A stretch of 64,000 nucleotides of DNA, taken from assembly GCA_036850595.1 (NCBI GenBank), contig CM072149.1:1340001-1404000 (forward strand). The letters run 5' to 3'. The position numbers were made by a program, and so were the translations under genes. This document shows positions 39,584 to 49,287 of the stretch, piece after piece (positions within the stretch are counted from its first letter, which is position 1; each line of letters opens with the position of its first letter). Source of the DNA: Rhyacichthys aspro. Lineage: Eukaryota > Chordata > Actinopteri > Gobiiformes > Rhyacichthyidae. The notes beneath the pieces were generated by a model that was not told the origin of the DNA, did no database searches, and saw only the letters and a list, made by a program, of their open reading frames with translations.

Positions 39584-42500
39584 CTTCGAAAAAAAACAAA
39601 TCAGCATTATTTAATTGAAAAAAAAAAAAGCTTTGGCAAATACGTCCACATACTTACAGCCACTCCCCTTCTCCAGCTCCTGGAAGACCCTCCTGATGGG
39701 GACGGAGAAGCAGACTGACAGTTGACACCCTCTCTGCAGGGGGTCGGCTGGTGTTATTATGTGCACATAAGGTCTTTGTGGCTGTGCGGGGTCTTTAGTG
39801 TAGTAATGTTTGATGAGATACTCCAGATATCCTGTCAGCAGCAGTGATTTCCTGCGCAGGGCTTTCATTCCGACCTTGTTGAAGACCTACAGTAATGGAT
39901 CCAGGGTTAAGTCTTTATGTGTTTGTATCAATTTGTTAAACAGAGATAACACTGATCACAGAAAGCTGTTTATATACAGTACCTCCAAGCTGGCCTGTAG
40001 GGGGCACACCAGCAGAATGGGTTGGTTTGACAGTCTAAAGCCACTCACGCCAGGCTGCAGCTCCATGACTGAAATCACAGCATAAATTTGGTGATATTTG
40101 CAGGTTGGTAATGGCAGCCTTTCTGTATGAAGTCGTTCCCCACTTGCTCAATCCATTTCCTGTCTAGCTACTTTCCACTGCCAAATAAAGGCCAAAAAGC
40201 CCCAAAAATAATCTTAAAATCACAGGTATCAAACAGCATCCTACTGTTAAATTACTGGTTTATTTTTATTTTCTTTTTCTTGTTTATGTTATTTTACAGT
40301 TAGCTTGCTTTCTTGTTTTAGCTGCTACTGCCTTAGCTTCCACATACTTTTGCCACTGTATACCTTTTAGTTGATAAGGTAAAGAACACTACACTAGTTG
40401 CCTTTTTCTTACAAAAATGTGAATATGTTTTTAAGCACAGAACACAATTTTATTTAGGATTGCATATGCAAAAACACAGGATTACAAGCCCTTAATATCA
40501 ATAGATAAACGTATATCATGCAACTACATAAGAACGCTTAAATCAAGTCGTCCGACTCAACAATTATTGCTGCAAAGTAAAAACATTGCATTTTGTTGAT
40601 CATTTTGCCAGTTTTCGTCATTGAGGACATTTCCAATTCACATTTTCAAAATTCAAGAAATATTGTATGACACTGTTAATTAGTATTTAACATAATTTAA
40701 GTATTTAGTAATTAGTATTCAACTGTGTGATTCAACAGTGTTACTGAATGGTTACAGTATATTTACGCTAAAGTAATGGGATTTTTAAAAACATCCCAAT
40801 TCTGTCAAAGAAATGTCAGTTGATGTAATTTTTTACGTAAATTTTTCTTTTCCTTTTTTCGATCAAAATATTTTTATAGACATTTTTTGAAGAATAAGGA
40901 ATAAAATGACTCTTCAAAACCAGGAACAAGTTTGTGTTTTATTGCAACAGATGCCGCAGATGCCGACTTGAGATTTTGTGTTTGATTCGTGAGAGTTTAT
41001 TTGCAAAAAGATTCTTACCGTTATTCATCTGGAACCGAGTTTTCAAGTCATGTCCCCACCATCCCGTCAACCTGGAGTATGGCATGAATAGTTATAAATA
41101 ATACATTCATTACATTTATTGCACAGATCTGAGGCGTCTCATGTGTGACACTTACGCTGGTTTGATGGTGTGTTTGTGTTTCTCATGGACAAACGCCCCA
41201 GCCAGACCACCAGCCCCTGAATTTAAATACTACAAACATCTTCCAATCAAGATATTCAGTGTCATAAAACAGTTAAATAAATAAATAAAGTGGAGGCTAG
41301 AGTTGGATGTGAAAAAAATGGAGAAAAAATGGTAAAAAAGTAATAAAACAACCTCACATTTTACTGTTATTTATCAAATACTGTGTCCGTGCAGAGGAGT
41401 AGTCTAATCCTTTTATGGAAAGATGACTGTTATGTTTTTGTTTATTATATTTTGATGTATTTGTAACACGTGACACACGAGGCTACATTGCAGCGGTTGT
41501 TTTTGGCGATCGAAACCACTCTTAAGCCTTCATAATCTGAACTAGAAATTATATGATTCAGCGGTCAGGTTTTTTTGTTGCTGGATTCTTCCTGTTTTCA
41601 CCTTTTGGGAGCCTCAGTTCAAACAAAAATCTGAAAGAGACTGGTTTTGGAAAAAAAAAAAACTGAAAAAGACTGGTTTGGGGGAAAAGAACTGCGAAAG
41701 ACTAGTTTTGGAAAAAATCTGAAAAAGACTAGTTTTGGAAAAAATCTGAAAAAGACTGGTTTGGGGAAAAATCTGAAACAGACTAGTTTTGGAAAAAATC
41801 TGAAAAAGACTGTTTTGGAAAAAATCTGAAAAAGACTTGTATGGGGAAAAAAATGAAAAAGACTAGTTTTGGAAAAAATCTGAAAAAGACTTGTATGGGG
41901 AAAAAAATGAAAAAGACTAGTTTTGGAAAAAATCTGAAAAAGACTTGTATGGGGAAAAAAATGAAAAAGACTAGTTTTGGAAAAAATCTGAAAAAGACTA
42001 GTTTTGGAAAAAATCTGAAAAAGACTTGTTGGGGAAAAAATCTGAAAAAGACTGCTTTTGGAAAAGAAAGACTGAAAATACTGACTTATTTGGGAAAAAA
42101 AAGTCATCATATTTGTGTTTATTTGTTGTCTGTGTCTTATGTTCATAACTGTTTGACCCATAAAATTTTGCTGGCAACCAATGTATCTTCTATCTCTTTC
42201 ATTCACCCATTCATGCTCCGTAAACGACCCTAGGTGTCTGCATATAGACATATACACACCACTGCAATAGTCGTAATCCACTCTAAACATCTAGTAATCG
42301 AGTGACTGTTATAAAACGTCCAAAAACGCTTTACATATTATATGTTATTTGTTTCTAACCTTGTAGGAGCACCAACAGGCAAAATCCACTCCCCAGTTGT
42401 GCAGCTCCAGCACAGCGTTACCTGCTGCATGGGCACAGTCAAACCCAACGTAACAGCCCTAACAGAGAGACACATATCATCAGAGAGTATTCTTACTGGT

Positions 42501-43183
42501 TTGAATCAAGCCCGACCCATCCACAGCCAGTGCACGCATTACCTTCTGATGTCCAGCCTTGGTGATGGCAGCCATGTCAAACAACTGCCCCGTGTAGTAC
42601 TGAACCCCACTGAACATGACCACAGCGATGGACTCCCCCTCTTTCTTTATCACGTCCAGTATGTCTTCTGTCCTCAGTGTCTCCTCACCCTAAGGACACA
42701 GAACAAAACAGACGAGTTGTTTTGCTGTTGCGAATCAGAAATGTTCACATTTGCATACGTACTGGTCTTGGGCACACAAGCAGCATGCTCTTTTCAGGGT
42801 CAAATCCACGCAGACGGATCTGAGACTCCACAGCATACTGAGGACACAATAAAACTGGATTACTCTGGTCCTCATATGGCCCTCAACGTCCCTGATAAAA
42901 TGCATTGTTTATAGCCCATCAGCACTATCCAACAGCAGCACTTATTAGCCCTGCCTGTGCATTTTTATATCTCATTGTGCACATCTCCTGACCTGTTATC
43001 GCAGTTATAGCAAAACCATACCCTACCATACCAACTTTATTTATAAAGCACCTTTATAACTGTGCAGTCGGCCAAAGTGCTGTACATAAGCAGTAAAATA
43101 GAGGAGATAAAACACACAATTAATAAATAACTCAGGGTAAAAGCACAAAAGAACTTAGAACATGAGTTAAGACAACAGAAAGA

Positions 43184-43268
<85 letters not shown>

Positions 43269-46200
43269 GACCGCCTCTCACTCTGAGTTAAAAGCCACTG
43301 AGAAAAAGTGTGTTTTTAAAAGAGATTTAAAAACAGGCAGTGAATTATCATTATTATTATTATTATTAGTGCCAGTTTCCAAAAATAAAGACTGTGAATA
43401 TCTGTGGAGGTTTTCAGACATCGAGGACATACTCAAAAAAAGGTTTCAATGAAGGCATCTGGACGTAGGTTTGAAGGAGAAGATGTTTCGTCACTCATCC
43501 GTGGGACTTTGTCAAGAACTGCTCCCTTTAGGTGTTAATGTCCTTCTGGAGAGGAACTATTTTGGTTTTGTTCTTCTGTTCAGAGAGGTCTTTTTCCATT
43601 TTTGCAAAGATGGCCTCCTTTCCTCCTCTTTCAAACCGCCTCCCTGCAGATTGTTGTCCTCAAATTAATGCCCTTCCTAAGATGGAGGTGTACTGCAGAC
43701 TCTTGAACACCAGGATTGGCCTTTCTGTGTTTATACATCCTCTTGTGAAGCAGCTGGTGGGTTTCTCCCATATATTTATCACTACATTATTCACTGCACT
43801 GGACAGCACAGACCACATTACTCTGTGGGTGGTGGTCTTGTCTTTAGGGAGAGTATTTCCAGGTGTAAAGGGAACGTAAAAATAATCTTTTGAGCTTGTG
43901 ATAGGTCAAATATCCTCTCTCCTGCTTCACTCACTGCTGCAATGAGTCTTTCTGCACAAATTATGACTTTTATTTTGGCTGTAAATGGCCAAAAGCCTTT
44001 CCCTTTATTCTGGATTTAGAGCTAAAGCGGAACTGCGACTAATCACAGAGCGGAACTGATGGCAAAGGCTGGATCAGGTAATGATTTACTGCTTTTTAGG
44101 GGCACATCTACTAGTTTTGCAATTTTGCGACTGGTTACCTATGTATTTGTGGCAAAGACTTGGGAGGAGAGTGTTTAAATAAGACATTCAGCTTTCATTT
44201 ACTTGAAAAATCAGTTAATAGCAAAGTTTTACACTGAGAGAAAGCATATCTTAACCGTTTGTGAAGAACAGCACTGTGCATTGAACAAGAAACATCAGTG
44301 CAGACATTAATGAGAGCGCCATAAAAGTGTGTTATTGACATATCAACCTCTGCAGCATTTTATCTTTTACTGGAGCCAAACTTAAATACAGAAAGAGAAA
44401 AAAAAGAGAAAGAAGGCACTACAACAAAAATCACTGGACAATAAACTAACTTTGAGATATACTTTGTTGTTACTTTTCATTTCCTTGTGTGTTATTCGAA
44501 TGCTTTCATTAAGTATCAAACATAGTAACGTAAATGTCCTCCTGATCCCCTTTAAAACTCTTCCTTAACACTACTGCTGCTGCAAGGCTCCCTTTCCTCC
44601 TTTTTGGGTTTTTGGGTACTTTGAAGGCATCTCCTCGTCCCGTCTTGATGAAGCTAGCACTAAAACCAAACAAAATAAAAACAGACAACTTCAAATTCCC
44701 CCATTTATGGTTTGTCCCATTACATCAGTGCAAAGGAAGCCACACCACAACTTTTGTTTGAGCTATTGTTTCCATGGTTTAAATGACAAAAAAGATCTTT
44801 ATTTCTACTATAAAGTATGAATAATTTAAAATATGTTTGTGTTTTAAGTTTTGCAGTCTATTGGTGCATTCATGTGGTCCTTAGGAACTGCAGGAAAGCC
44901 CAAGGTTCCATGTTGATGTTATTTTCATCATCAACACAGCAGAGGAAAGCAAAAAGTTATTGAAAAATATTTAATACACTGTTTTGCACATTAATAACTG
45001 GATAATCTGACAATACAACTAGTTTTTTGTCCATATAGGCTTATTTAGACTATATACTATATACTTTTTATTTATTTACATCTGGTATTTTACGCTAGAG
45101 GTTTATGTTAACCCTGAATAGGCTACCTTTTATTGAACCGCTGCTAATAGACTAAAAATGACTACTTTGACTGTATTAACTCATTTGAAAATAACACTAG
45201 CACATTTATGACTTCATGTCCATGTTCCTTGTTGTGATTGTTAAGAATGTCCTGACTTTCTGAGCTGAAATCATCACCGAAGTGGGAAGAATGACTTGCT
45301 AACTCAGATGTTCCGAGTTCCTGAGGAGCACATGAATGCACCACATAACAACCAAACAAATTCAAAACAAAAAAAACCCGAGATAGTTTTGGCGTAGTGT
45401 TTTTTGATATTTAACTGAATCAAATGATAATACTAATTACTAAATTCCTGATTTCTGGCTGTGTTTTAATAGAATAATTCATGATGATTGTTCCATCTAA
45501 GCAGGTCATGGGCTAAAGAAGGTTGCTTACAAAAGCGTGGCTCTGGCCGACAGCCCAAATTCCAAATCGTATTAGTGCCTACTCAGTGTTGGAACTAAAG
45601 TGGTGTCACGAGACTAGTCTGGACTCCTGCAGCCAGAGTAACCCCAGTCAGACCCGATAAGCCACGATGGGCACGGCACAACATTGAAGTCGATTGTTGG
45701 TTCAATTGAGCCTCAATAAAAAACTACAGCCCACCTCCAACATCCGTTCAACACAAGGAGTAAATGAAGCCGTAGTTGAGGTAATTCACTTCATGGAATA
45801 CCCCCAGAATCAAGTTAAAATTGTCAATCGCTGTGTCACCCAAACAAGCATTTTAACCAAACATAACATTTACAAAAGTTGCAACACTTCCTGTCTGGTT
45901 TGTAGTCCTTGTGTTCATTCAGTCTATGGTGCTGTTTGTTTATATCATATAGCACACATGTCAAACACAAGGCCCAGGGGCCAAATGAGGCCCTTTACAG
46001 TGTTTTATGTGGCCCTTCAATGCATTTAGAAGGTGATAGTTTTAACAGATTTAATTTTTGCTACAAAGATAACTAAAAACTGTAAAAATCCAACTAAAAC
46101 ATGTTCAATTCTGACTAAAACATGTTAAATTCTGACTAAAACCTCTTCAAATCCAATTAAAACCAATTCAAATCCATGTAAAACCTGTTCAAATCTGACT

Positions 46201-49200
46201 TAAAGCTCTTCAAATCCAACTAAAACCTGTTCAAATCCAATTAAAATTGATCAAATCCATCTAAAACCTCTTCAGATCTGACTTAAACCTGTTCAAATCC
46301 ATGTAAAACCTGTTCAAATCTGACTAAAACCTGTTCAAATCCAACTGCAAACAGTTTCAATAAAAGGAGGAAATTAATGTTAAAAAATGAAGATGAAATC
46401 TCACATTCAAAATTCAATAAAAGCTTCCAAATGTCACTATCTTCAGCCCCTAAAATGTTTCTTATTAATTATTGTGGCCCCTCACCACTTTGAGTTTGAC
46501 ACCTCTGTCATATAGGATACTGTTGCTCATTTTTACTCACAATGTGCTGCTTCACATTCTCATCAACATAAACTACTTTTACTGAACAATCACTAATATG
46601 GGTTTACTCACATGATCAGAAGGAAAGGCTTTGGACTCGAGAAGAATTTTGTGACGAGTTGCTGTTGGTTTGTAAAAGGACAACTGCAGAAATAAAAATA
46701 AAGTTGCTGAAGTTAATCTGAGCCTTTCTGTTGGTAGAATAATCAAACATTTTCTTCACCATCAGCAAGTGTAGATTCACTGTCAAGCCATTCATCAGGG
46801 CCACCTCCTCCTGTTTAGCACCTTGAAAGCAAAACTACGGTTCTAACATCATTTTATTTCTGTAATTGCAGTCAATTTCCACTCTATATCATTGCTTCTT
46901 ACCAACAATATTCGCCATTAGCTGCTCGATGTTGTTTTCAGCCCAGGCCCAAGGTCTGGATCCTTCCATGTGACCATGTACACCGCTGTGAAGAGAATTT
47001 AGATTAGACATAATGCTCAGTAAATTAAATGAGCATACATACATACAAAAAGCTTACGTTTTGGCCCACTTGTCCAGCTCCTCCTCCAGGTTCCTGCGGG
47101 CCAGTCTGGGCTGCAGTCCCAGAGAGTTTCCCACCAGGTAGATGCAGTCTTTAGAGCCATCAGTGAGCGATAGATCAGCTGCAGAGACAGGATCCAACAA
47201 GGACTTTGACTCAAAAGCTAAATAACGGCCTAAAGAGGTCCCAGACATTTTGACTTTGAACAAATCCCTCTATGAAGTTCACCGAGCAGCAAAATCAATA
47301 CATTTAGAAAAGAGAAGGGTGAAGGTCAAAGCAAGCATCAAAACATTTTACACTACTGCATTTACACTACGTTCACCTGTGGTTTGTGACTTTCTCTGAG
47401 AACAAATTAGTCCTTGTCCTTAGTCCTTTTGCTGCTTAAAGATCCTATATTATACTATTTTGAACATTACACATGTTTTTGGATACATTTAGGTTACCAT
47501 ATCACGTTTTGCAACATGAAACACACAAAAATGATCTTATACAAGCGGTTTGGATGAGTTCTCATCATGAGTCCAAAGTGAACGGTTTGATTTGGCGCTG
47601 TCACTTTAAGGCTCAGCTCTCCCGTGTTGGCTCCGCCCACTTCCTGCCTGACGTCACGCTAGCACTACGCTGGAAACAGACTGAAGTAAACACGGTACAT
47701 CTAGTAATAACTTTTTCAGCAATGGCTTTGAGAGTAACTGAGTCGTATATTTTAGACCCAGAGTCTGACTCTGAATTCGAAGAACATGAGCAAACACAAA
47801 GACCTCGAAGGCTTCTACAAGACGTTTCTGCTTGGTAAATGAGAAACTATTTATTGTGTATGTTTCTATGGTGTAGCCCGTAGCATAGCGCGTGCTAACT
47901 GCTTCTGTTTATAGGTGCACATGTGGAAATGACCGTACAATGCCTACTGAAGTTGAGAATGTATGCTGCCTGGAGACTCCTAAGGTAGCTGTTGTGTGTA
48001 TTGAAAGTAAAGTAAAAGTATTGACGGTAAGTAAGCTAACACAGTAGCAGGAGAGAGGGGCTGGAGGTGTGGAGGAGCACTTCCTGGAGAGGAGTGGTTT
48101 ATTTCACATATTGACGTCATTGCGTGAAACAGCTCGTTGAAAGGACTGTAGCTCAAACTAAATAAATGACTCAAACATGCGCGAATGAAACAAAACACAA
48201 CTTTGGGGATGTGTTTGAGGCAGAAACAACGTTAGAACACGGTTAAAAGCTCATGAAAGTCGATTTAGCCTAATATGGGACGTTTAAATGCTTTTTGCAA
48301 AATGTGTAAATGTGTCTGTCAAACAACTTAAGAGTTATTTTATAATCAATTGCCACTCATTCTACAAAACAAGCCAGTGTGAATTGAGCTGTGGCATCAT
48401 TTAAGAAAATATATTAAAGCCGCCCTGCGTAACTCTTAGTAAGCAGATGGCACAGATCCCTCTCTATAATGGTGCAAATGCTCCAGAAGCAACTTTATTT
48501 ACAAGCAGAGATGTTTAATACGGTAAGTTTGGAAGTTTGGAACATTTTAGTGTATTATATCCAAATATAACTCTGCTAGGGTCCAGTGTATTGCCCTTTT
48601 TTCTTTCGTCATGTGGTAGAGCGCCTCACTCACGTAATCTCTTGCCTTGTCTAGGTAATGTGACAGTGAGATGGCATGATTCTACCTATCTCATGTCTAA
48701 GAACCATCGAAATGATTTTGAGGAACCAAAGCAGTTTGATCAGTCAACGTCAGAGCTGGTATCTGATTGGTTACTTTCACAGATCCCAGAGCAAGCAGAA
48801 AAGATTCACTATAGCAAAAGTTTTATCAGTGAGCAGAAACATTACAAGTGCAAGAGGGCGATAAACGAATTCTAAACTTTAAATTCAACAAGCACCTCAT
48901 CCTGAATGTGAGCACAGTTTCAAGTACAAGCACACATACACAGATTTGCATGTGAGAGTGAGTTAAAACTTAAATACCACACTCTCAAATAAAGATTTTT
49001 CCTCCATGGCTTTTGTATAGACTATTGATGTTGCTTGATAACCACATAAACCTTTGACTGTGCGTTTGTGTAACTTCCAAACCTTTATTTTGTGTCTTTA
49101 TTTTGTGTATCCACTTACAGGGAGGCAGCTCGGACACTTTGGGCAGAAAAAACTCATCTCGAAGATGTCTCAGTTGGTCGTGCTTGTCCAGGTACAGAGC

Positions 49201-49287
49201 CACTTCTGCAGAGGTCGGAGCGCAGCCCAGTAAGGCTCCAACCTTTTCCACGCTTTCTTTCGGTGACAAGCCCTCAAACTGCTCCAT
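39458..49287 (-). CDS. kynu: Kynureninase, 13 coding exons, complete but with an apparent 2-nt deletion in exon 12
   Basis: PLP-dependent cytosolic hydrolase of tryptophan catabolism that cleaves kynurenine to anthranilate, and 3-hydroxykynurenine to 3-hydroxyanthranilate, plus alanine. Coding exons (minus): 49119-49287, 47058-47178, 46903-46985, 46760-46821, 46612-46683, 42763-42837, 42543-42689, 42360-42458, 41156-41229, 41019-41071, 39983-40068, 39658-39886, 39458-39583. All junctions are GT-AG, and phases agree except exon 12 to 13. The exons sum to 1396 nt; adding the 2 missing nt gives 465 codons plus stop, the same length as human KYNU. Counted codons place His102, Leu137-Thr138, Phe165, Asp168, Asp250, His253, Tyr275, Lys276 (Schiff-base lysine in SYK) and Asn333 exactly at the human positions. 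Human Phe306 is Trp here (TGWWGH). As written, the frame stops just after exon 12, giving about 424 residues and losing the Arg434 equivalent. Identification is secure; functionality depends on whether the deletion is real. Confidence 0.97.
39658..39886 (-). CDS. kynu: kynu coding exon 12 with apparent frameshift
   Basis: Acceptor ctgtag, donor gtaagtatg. Encodes VFNKVGMKALRRKSLLLTGY through CQLSVCFSVP to VFQELEK. At minus 39,664-39,668 the sequence after GAGAAG is GGGAGTGGCT. The conserved EKRGVV/CD spacing needs two more nucleotides so that GGA GTG GCT reads in frame and joins exon 13 in phase 0. The exon is 229 nt rather than 231. Confidence 0.93.
39983..40068 (-). CDS. kynu: kynu coding exon 11
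   Basis: Acceptor atttcag, donor gtactg. Encodes VMELQPGVSGFRLSNQP then ILLVCPLQASLE. The Asn of FRLSN counts to position 333, a substrate-contacting residue in the human enzyme. Confidence 0.94.
40135..40205 (+). repeat. Possible retroelement tail in kynu intron 10
   Basis: Contains ctgtctagctactttccact and caaataaaggccaaaaagcc, a pair of strings common at 3' ends of fish repeats. Recalled similarity only. The rest of the intron to 41,018 is AT-rich with nothing recognised. Confidence 0.35.
41019..41071 (-). CDS. kynu: kynu coding exon 10
   Basis: Acceptor actccag, donor gtaaga. Encodes LTGWWGHDLKTRFQMNN. The residue at position 306 is Trp where human KYNU has Phe. Confidence 0.93.
41156..41229 (-). 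CDS. kynu: kynu coding exon 9
   Basis: Acceptor tttgtag, donor gtaagtg. Encodes YLNSGAGGLAGAFVHEKHKH then TIKPA, directly after Lys276. The exon ends in phase 2. Confidence 0.95.
41630..42100 (+). repeat. 27-bp minisatellite in kynu intron 8
   Basis: About 16 imperfect copies of a 27-bp unit, ctgaaaaagactagttttgg followed by aaaaaat. A variant (acttgtatggggaaaaaaat) alternates in the middle, forming a 54-bp higher-order period. Because 27 is a multiple of three, both strands stay open for long stretches; this is not a gene. Confidence 0.95.
42360..42458 (-). CDS. kynu: kynu coding exon 8 with the PLP-binding lysine
   Basis: Acceptor ctgttag, donor gttaga. Thirty-three codons: GCYVGFDCAHAAGN, then LELHNWGVDFACWCSYK. 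It carries Asp250 (pairs with the pyridine nitrogen), His253, Tyr275 and the Schiff-base Lys276. Lys276 is the very last codon of the exon, so the catalytic SYK/YLN motif is split by intron 8, which contains the 27-bp minisatellite. Confidence 0.96.
42543..42689 (-). CDS. kynu: kynu coding exon 7
   Basis: Acceptor ccttag, donor gtaatg. Forty-nine codons in phase 0, starting GEETLRTEDILDVIKKEGES and continuing through VVMFSGVQYYTGQ to AAITKAGHQK. This matches the large PLP-domain exon of the family. Confidence 0.95.
42763..42837 (-). CDS. kynu: kynu coding exon 6
   Basis: Acceptor cctcag, donor gtacgt. Twenty-five codons beginning YAVESQIRLRGFDPEKSM, matching the YAIESQLQLHG region of human KYNU. 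A 3.8-kb intron rich in transposon remnants separates it from exon 5. Confidence 0.93.
43016..43345 (-). mobile_element. Non-LTR retrotransposon 3' tail
   Basis: ccaactttatttataaagca followed by ggccaaagtgctgtacataa, then, beyond the microsatellite, aaaaagtgtgtttttaaaag. This set is characteristic of a common fish LINE tail, here in reverse orientation (family memory; the exact clade is uncertain, L2-like possible). Confidence 0.65.
43184..43268 (+). repeat. Long AAAT tetranucleotide microsatellite
   Basis: About 21 uninterrupted taaa units in kynu intron 5, inside a retrotransposon tail. Likely length-polymorphic. Confidence 0.97.
43450..43880 (-). mobile_element. Penelope-like retroelement remnant, GIY-YIG endonuclease region
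   Basis: Minus-strand translation, with stops and frame changes, gives NVVCAVQCSE, then YMGETHQLLHKRMYKHRKAN and ESAVHLHLRK. After frame changes comes GGKEAIFAKMEK. These match the GIY-YIG endonuclease of fish Penelope/Poseidon elements (YIGET...RMxxHRxAN...SAVxxHL...KEAIxxxxEKPSL). The adjacent ggatgagtgacgaaacatct is also typical of such 3' regions. It is dead and lies in kynu intron 5. Confidence 0.75.
45953..46507 (+). mobile_element. hAT-like non-autonomous element, kynu intron 5 copy
   Basis: Full-length copy flanked by perfect 8-bp target duplications tcatatag (45945-45952 and 46508-46515). Left end CACACATGTCAAAC, right end GTTTGACACCTCTG. The interior is a degenerate array of ~21-bp units of the type aaaacctgttcaaatccaact. 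The 8-bp duplication and CA...TG ends point to hAT. There is no transposase. Confidence 0.9.
46612..46683 (-). CDS. kynu: kynu coding exon 5
   Basis: Acceptor ttctgcag, donor gtgagt. Twenty-four codons, LSFYKPTATRHK then ILLESKAFPSDH, containing the Phe165 and Asp168 equivalents of the PLP pocket. Confidence 0.94.
46760..46821 (-). CDS. kynu: kynu coding exon 4
   Basis: Acceptor tttcaag, donor gtgaag. Encodes AKQEEVALMNGLTVNLHLLM. Leu137 and Thr138 contact the PLP phosphate in the human enzyme. The exon ends in phase 0. Confidence 0.94.
46903..46985 (-). CDS. kynu: kynu coding exon 3
   Basis: Acceptor cttcacag, donor gtaagaag. Encodes about residues 97-125: TGVHGHMEGSRPW, then ENNIEQLMANIVG. 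His102, which contacts substrate in human kynureninase, is the fifth residue after the junction codon. Confidence 0.93.
47058..47178 (-). CDS. kynu: kynu coding exon 2
   Basis: Acceptor ctctgcag, donor gtaagc. Encodes about residues 57-97 with the family-diagnostic IYLVGNSLGLQP motif (Ser75 included) and EEELDKWAK. In the same frame an open stretch runs on upstream to an ATG at 47263, but the splice acceptor and the homology to kynureninase place the exon start at 47178. Confidence 0.95.
47436..48287 (+). mobile_element. Non-autonomous DNA transposon carrying a P2X7-like zinc-module gene remnant
   Basis: Lies in kynu intron 1, antisense to the gene. Ends are imperfect inverted repeats: TTAAAGATCCTATATTATACT at left against TTTAAACGTCCCATATTAGGC (reverse complement of the right end). 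Inside are two spliceable exons on plus. Exon 47722-47834 starts MALRVTESYILDPESDSEFE. Exon 47915-47994 reads WCTCGNDRTMPTEVENVCCL. They join in frame (TG|G) across gtaaat...tttatag. The WCxCG...MPTxxExxCC pattern resembles the cysteine-rich C-terminal domain of P2X7, which also occurs in fish transposon-linked proteins (family knowledge, hedged). The catalytic part is missing. Transposon class is uncertain; ISL2EU-like is one possibility. Confidence 0.6.
48288..49118. other. Remainder of kynu intron 1, probable unrecognised repeat
   Basis: Sequence from about 48,415 (ttaaagccgccctgcgtaac) to 48,875 has two overlapping plus-strand open stretches with no recognised family and may be another short transposon. 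The rest is unremarkable intron. Confidence 0.3.
49119..49287 (-). CDS. kynu: kynu coding exon 1
   Basis: Starts at the ATG whose complement is at 49285-49287 and encodes residues 1-56 (MEQFEGLSPKES... to ...SELPP), the N-terminal helical segment that includes LRHLRDEFFLPK. The donor is gtaagtgg and the exon ends in phase 1. A tract resembling an acceptor (ttattccag) lies about 25 nt upstream of the ATG on the minus strand, so the 5'UTR is probably split and the true promoter lies further right. Confidence 0.95.

Larger units (their letters stand above)
42838..46611 (-). other. kynu intron 5, contents
   Basis: 3.77-kb intron holding the LINE tail, AAAT microsatellite, Penelope remnant and hAT-like element listed separately. 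In the remainder (about 43,900-45,950) I recognise nothing. A 61-codon minus frame at 44509-44694 has no family resemblance. Confidence 0.7.

Noticed and set aside
41619..42290. 223-codon minus-strand and 130-codon plus-strand open frames
   Set aside because: Produced by the 27-bp minisatellite, whose period is a multiple of three; the predicted proteins are nine-residue repeats.
42342..42914. 190-codon plus-strand open frame
   Set aside because: Antisense shadow across kynu exons 6-8, which have clear homology and splice sites on the minus strand.
47054..47263. Alternative kynu start at the ATG at 47263 in the exon 2 frame
   Set aside because: The acceptor at 47179-47184 and the matching exon 1 phase and homology show this upstream portion is intron 1.
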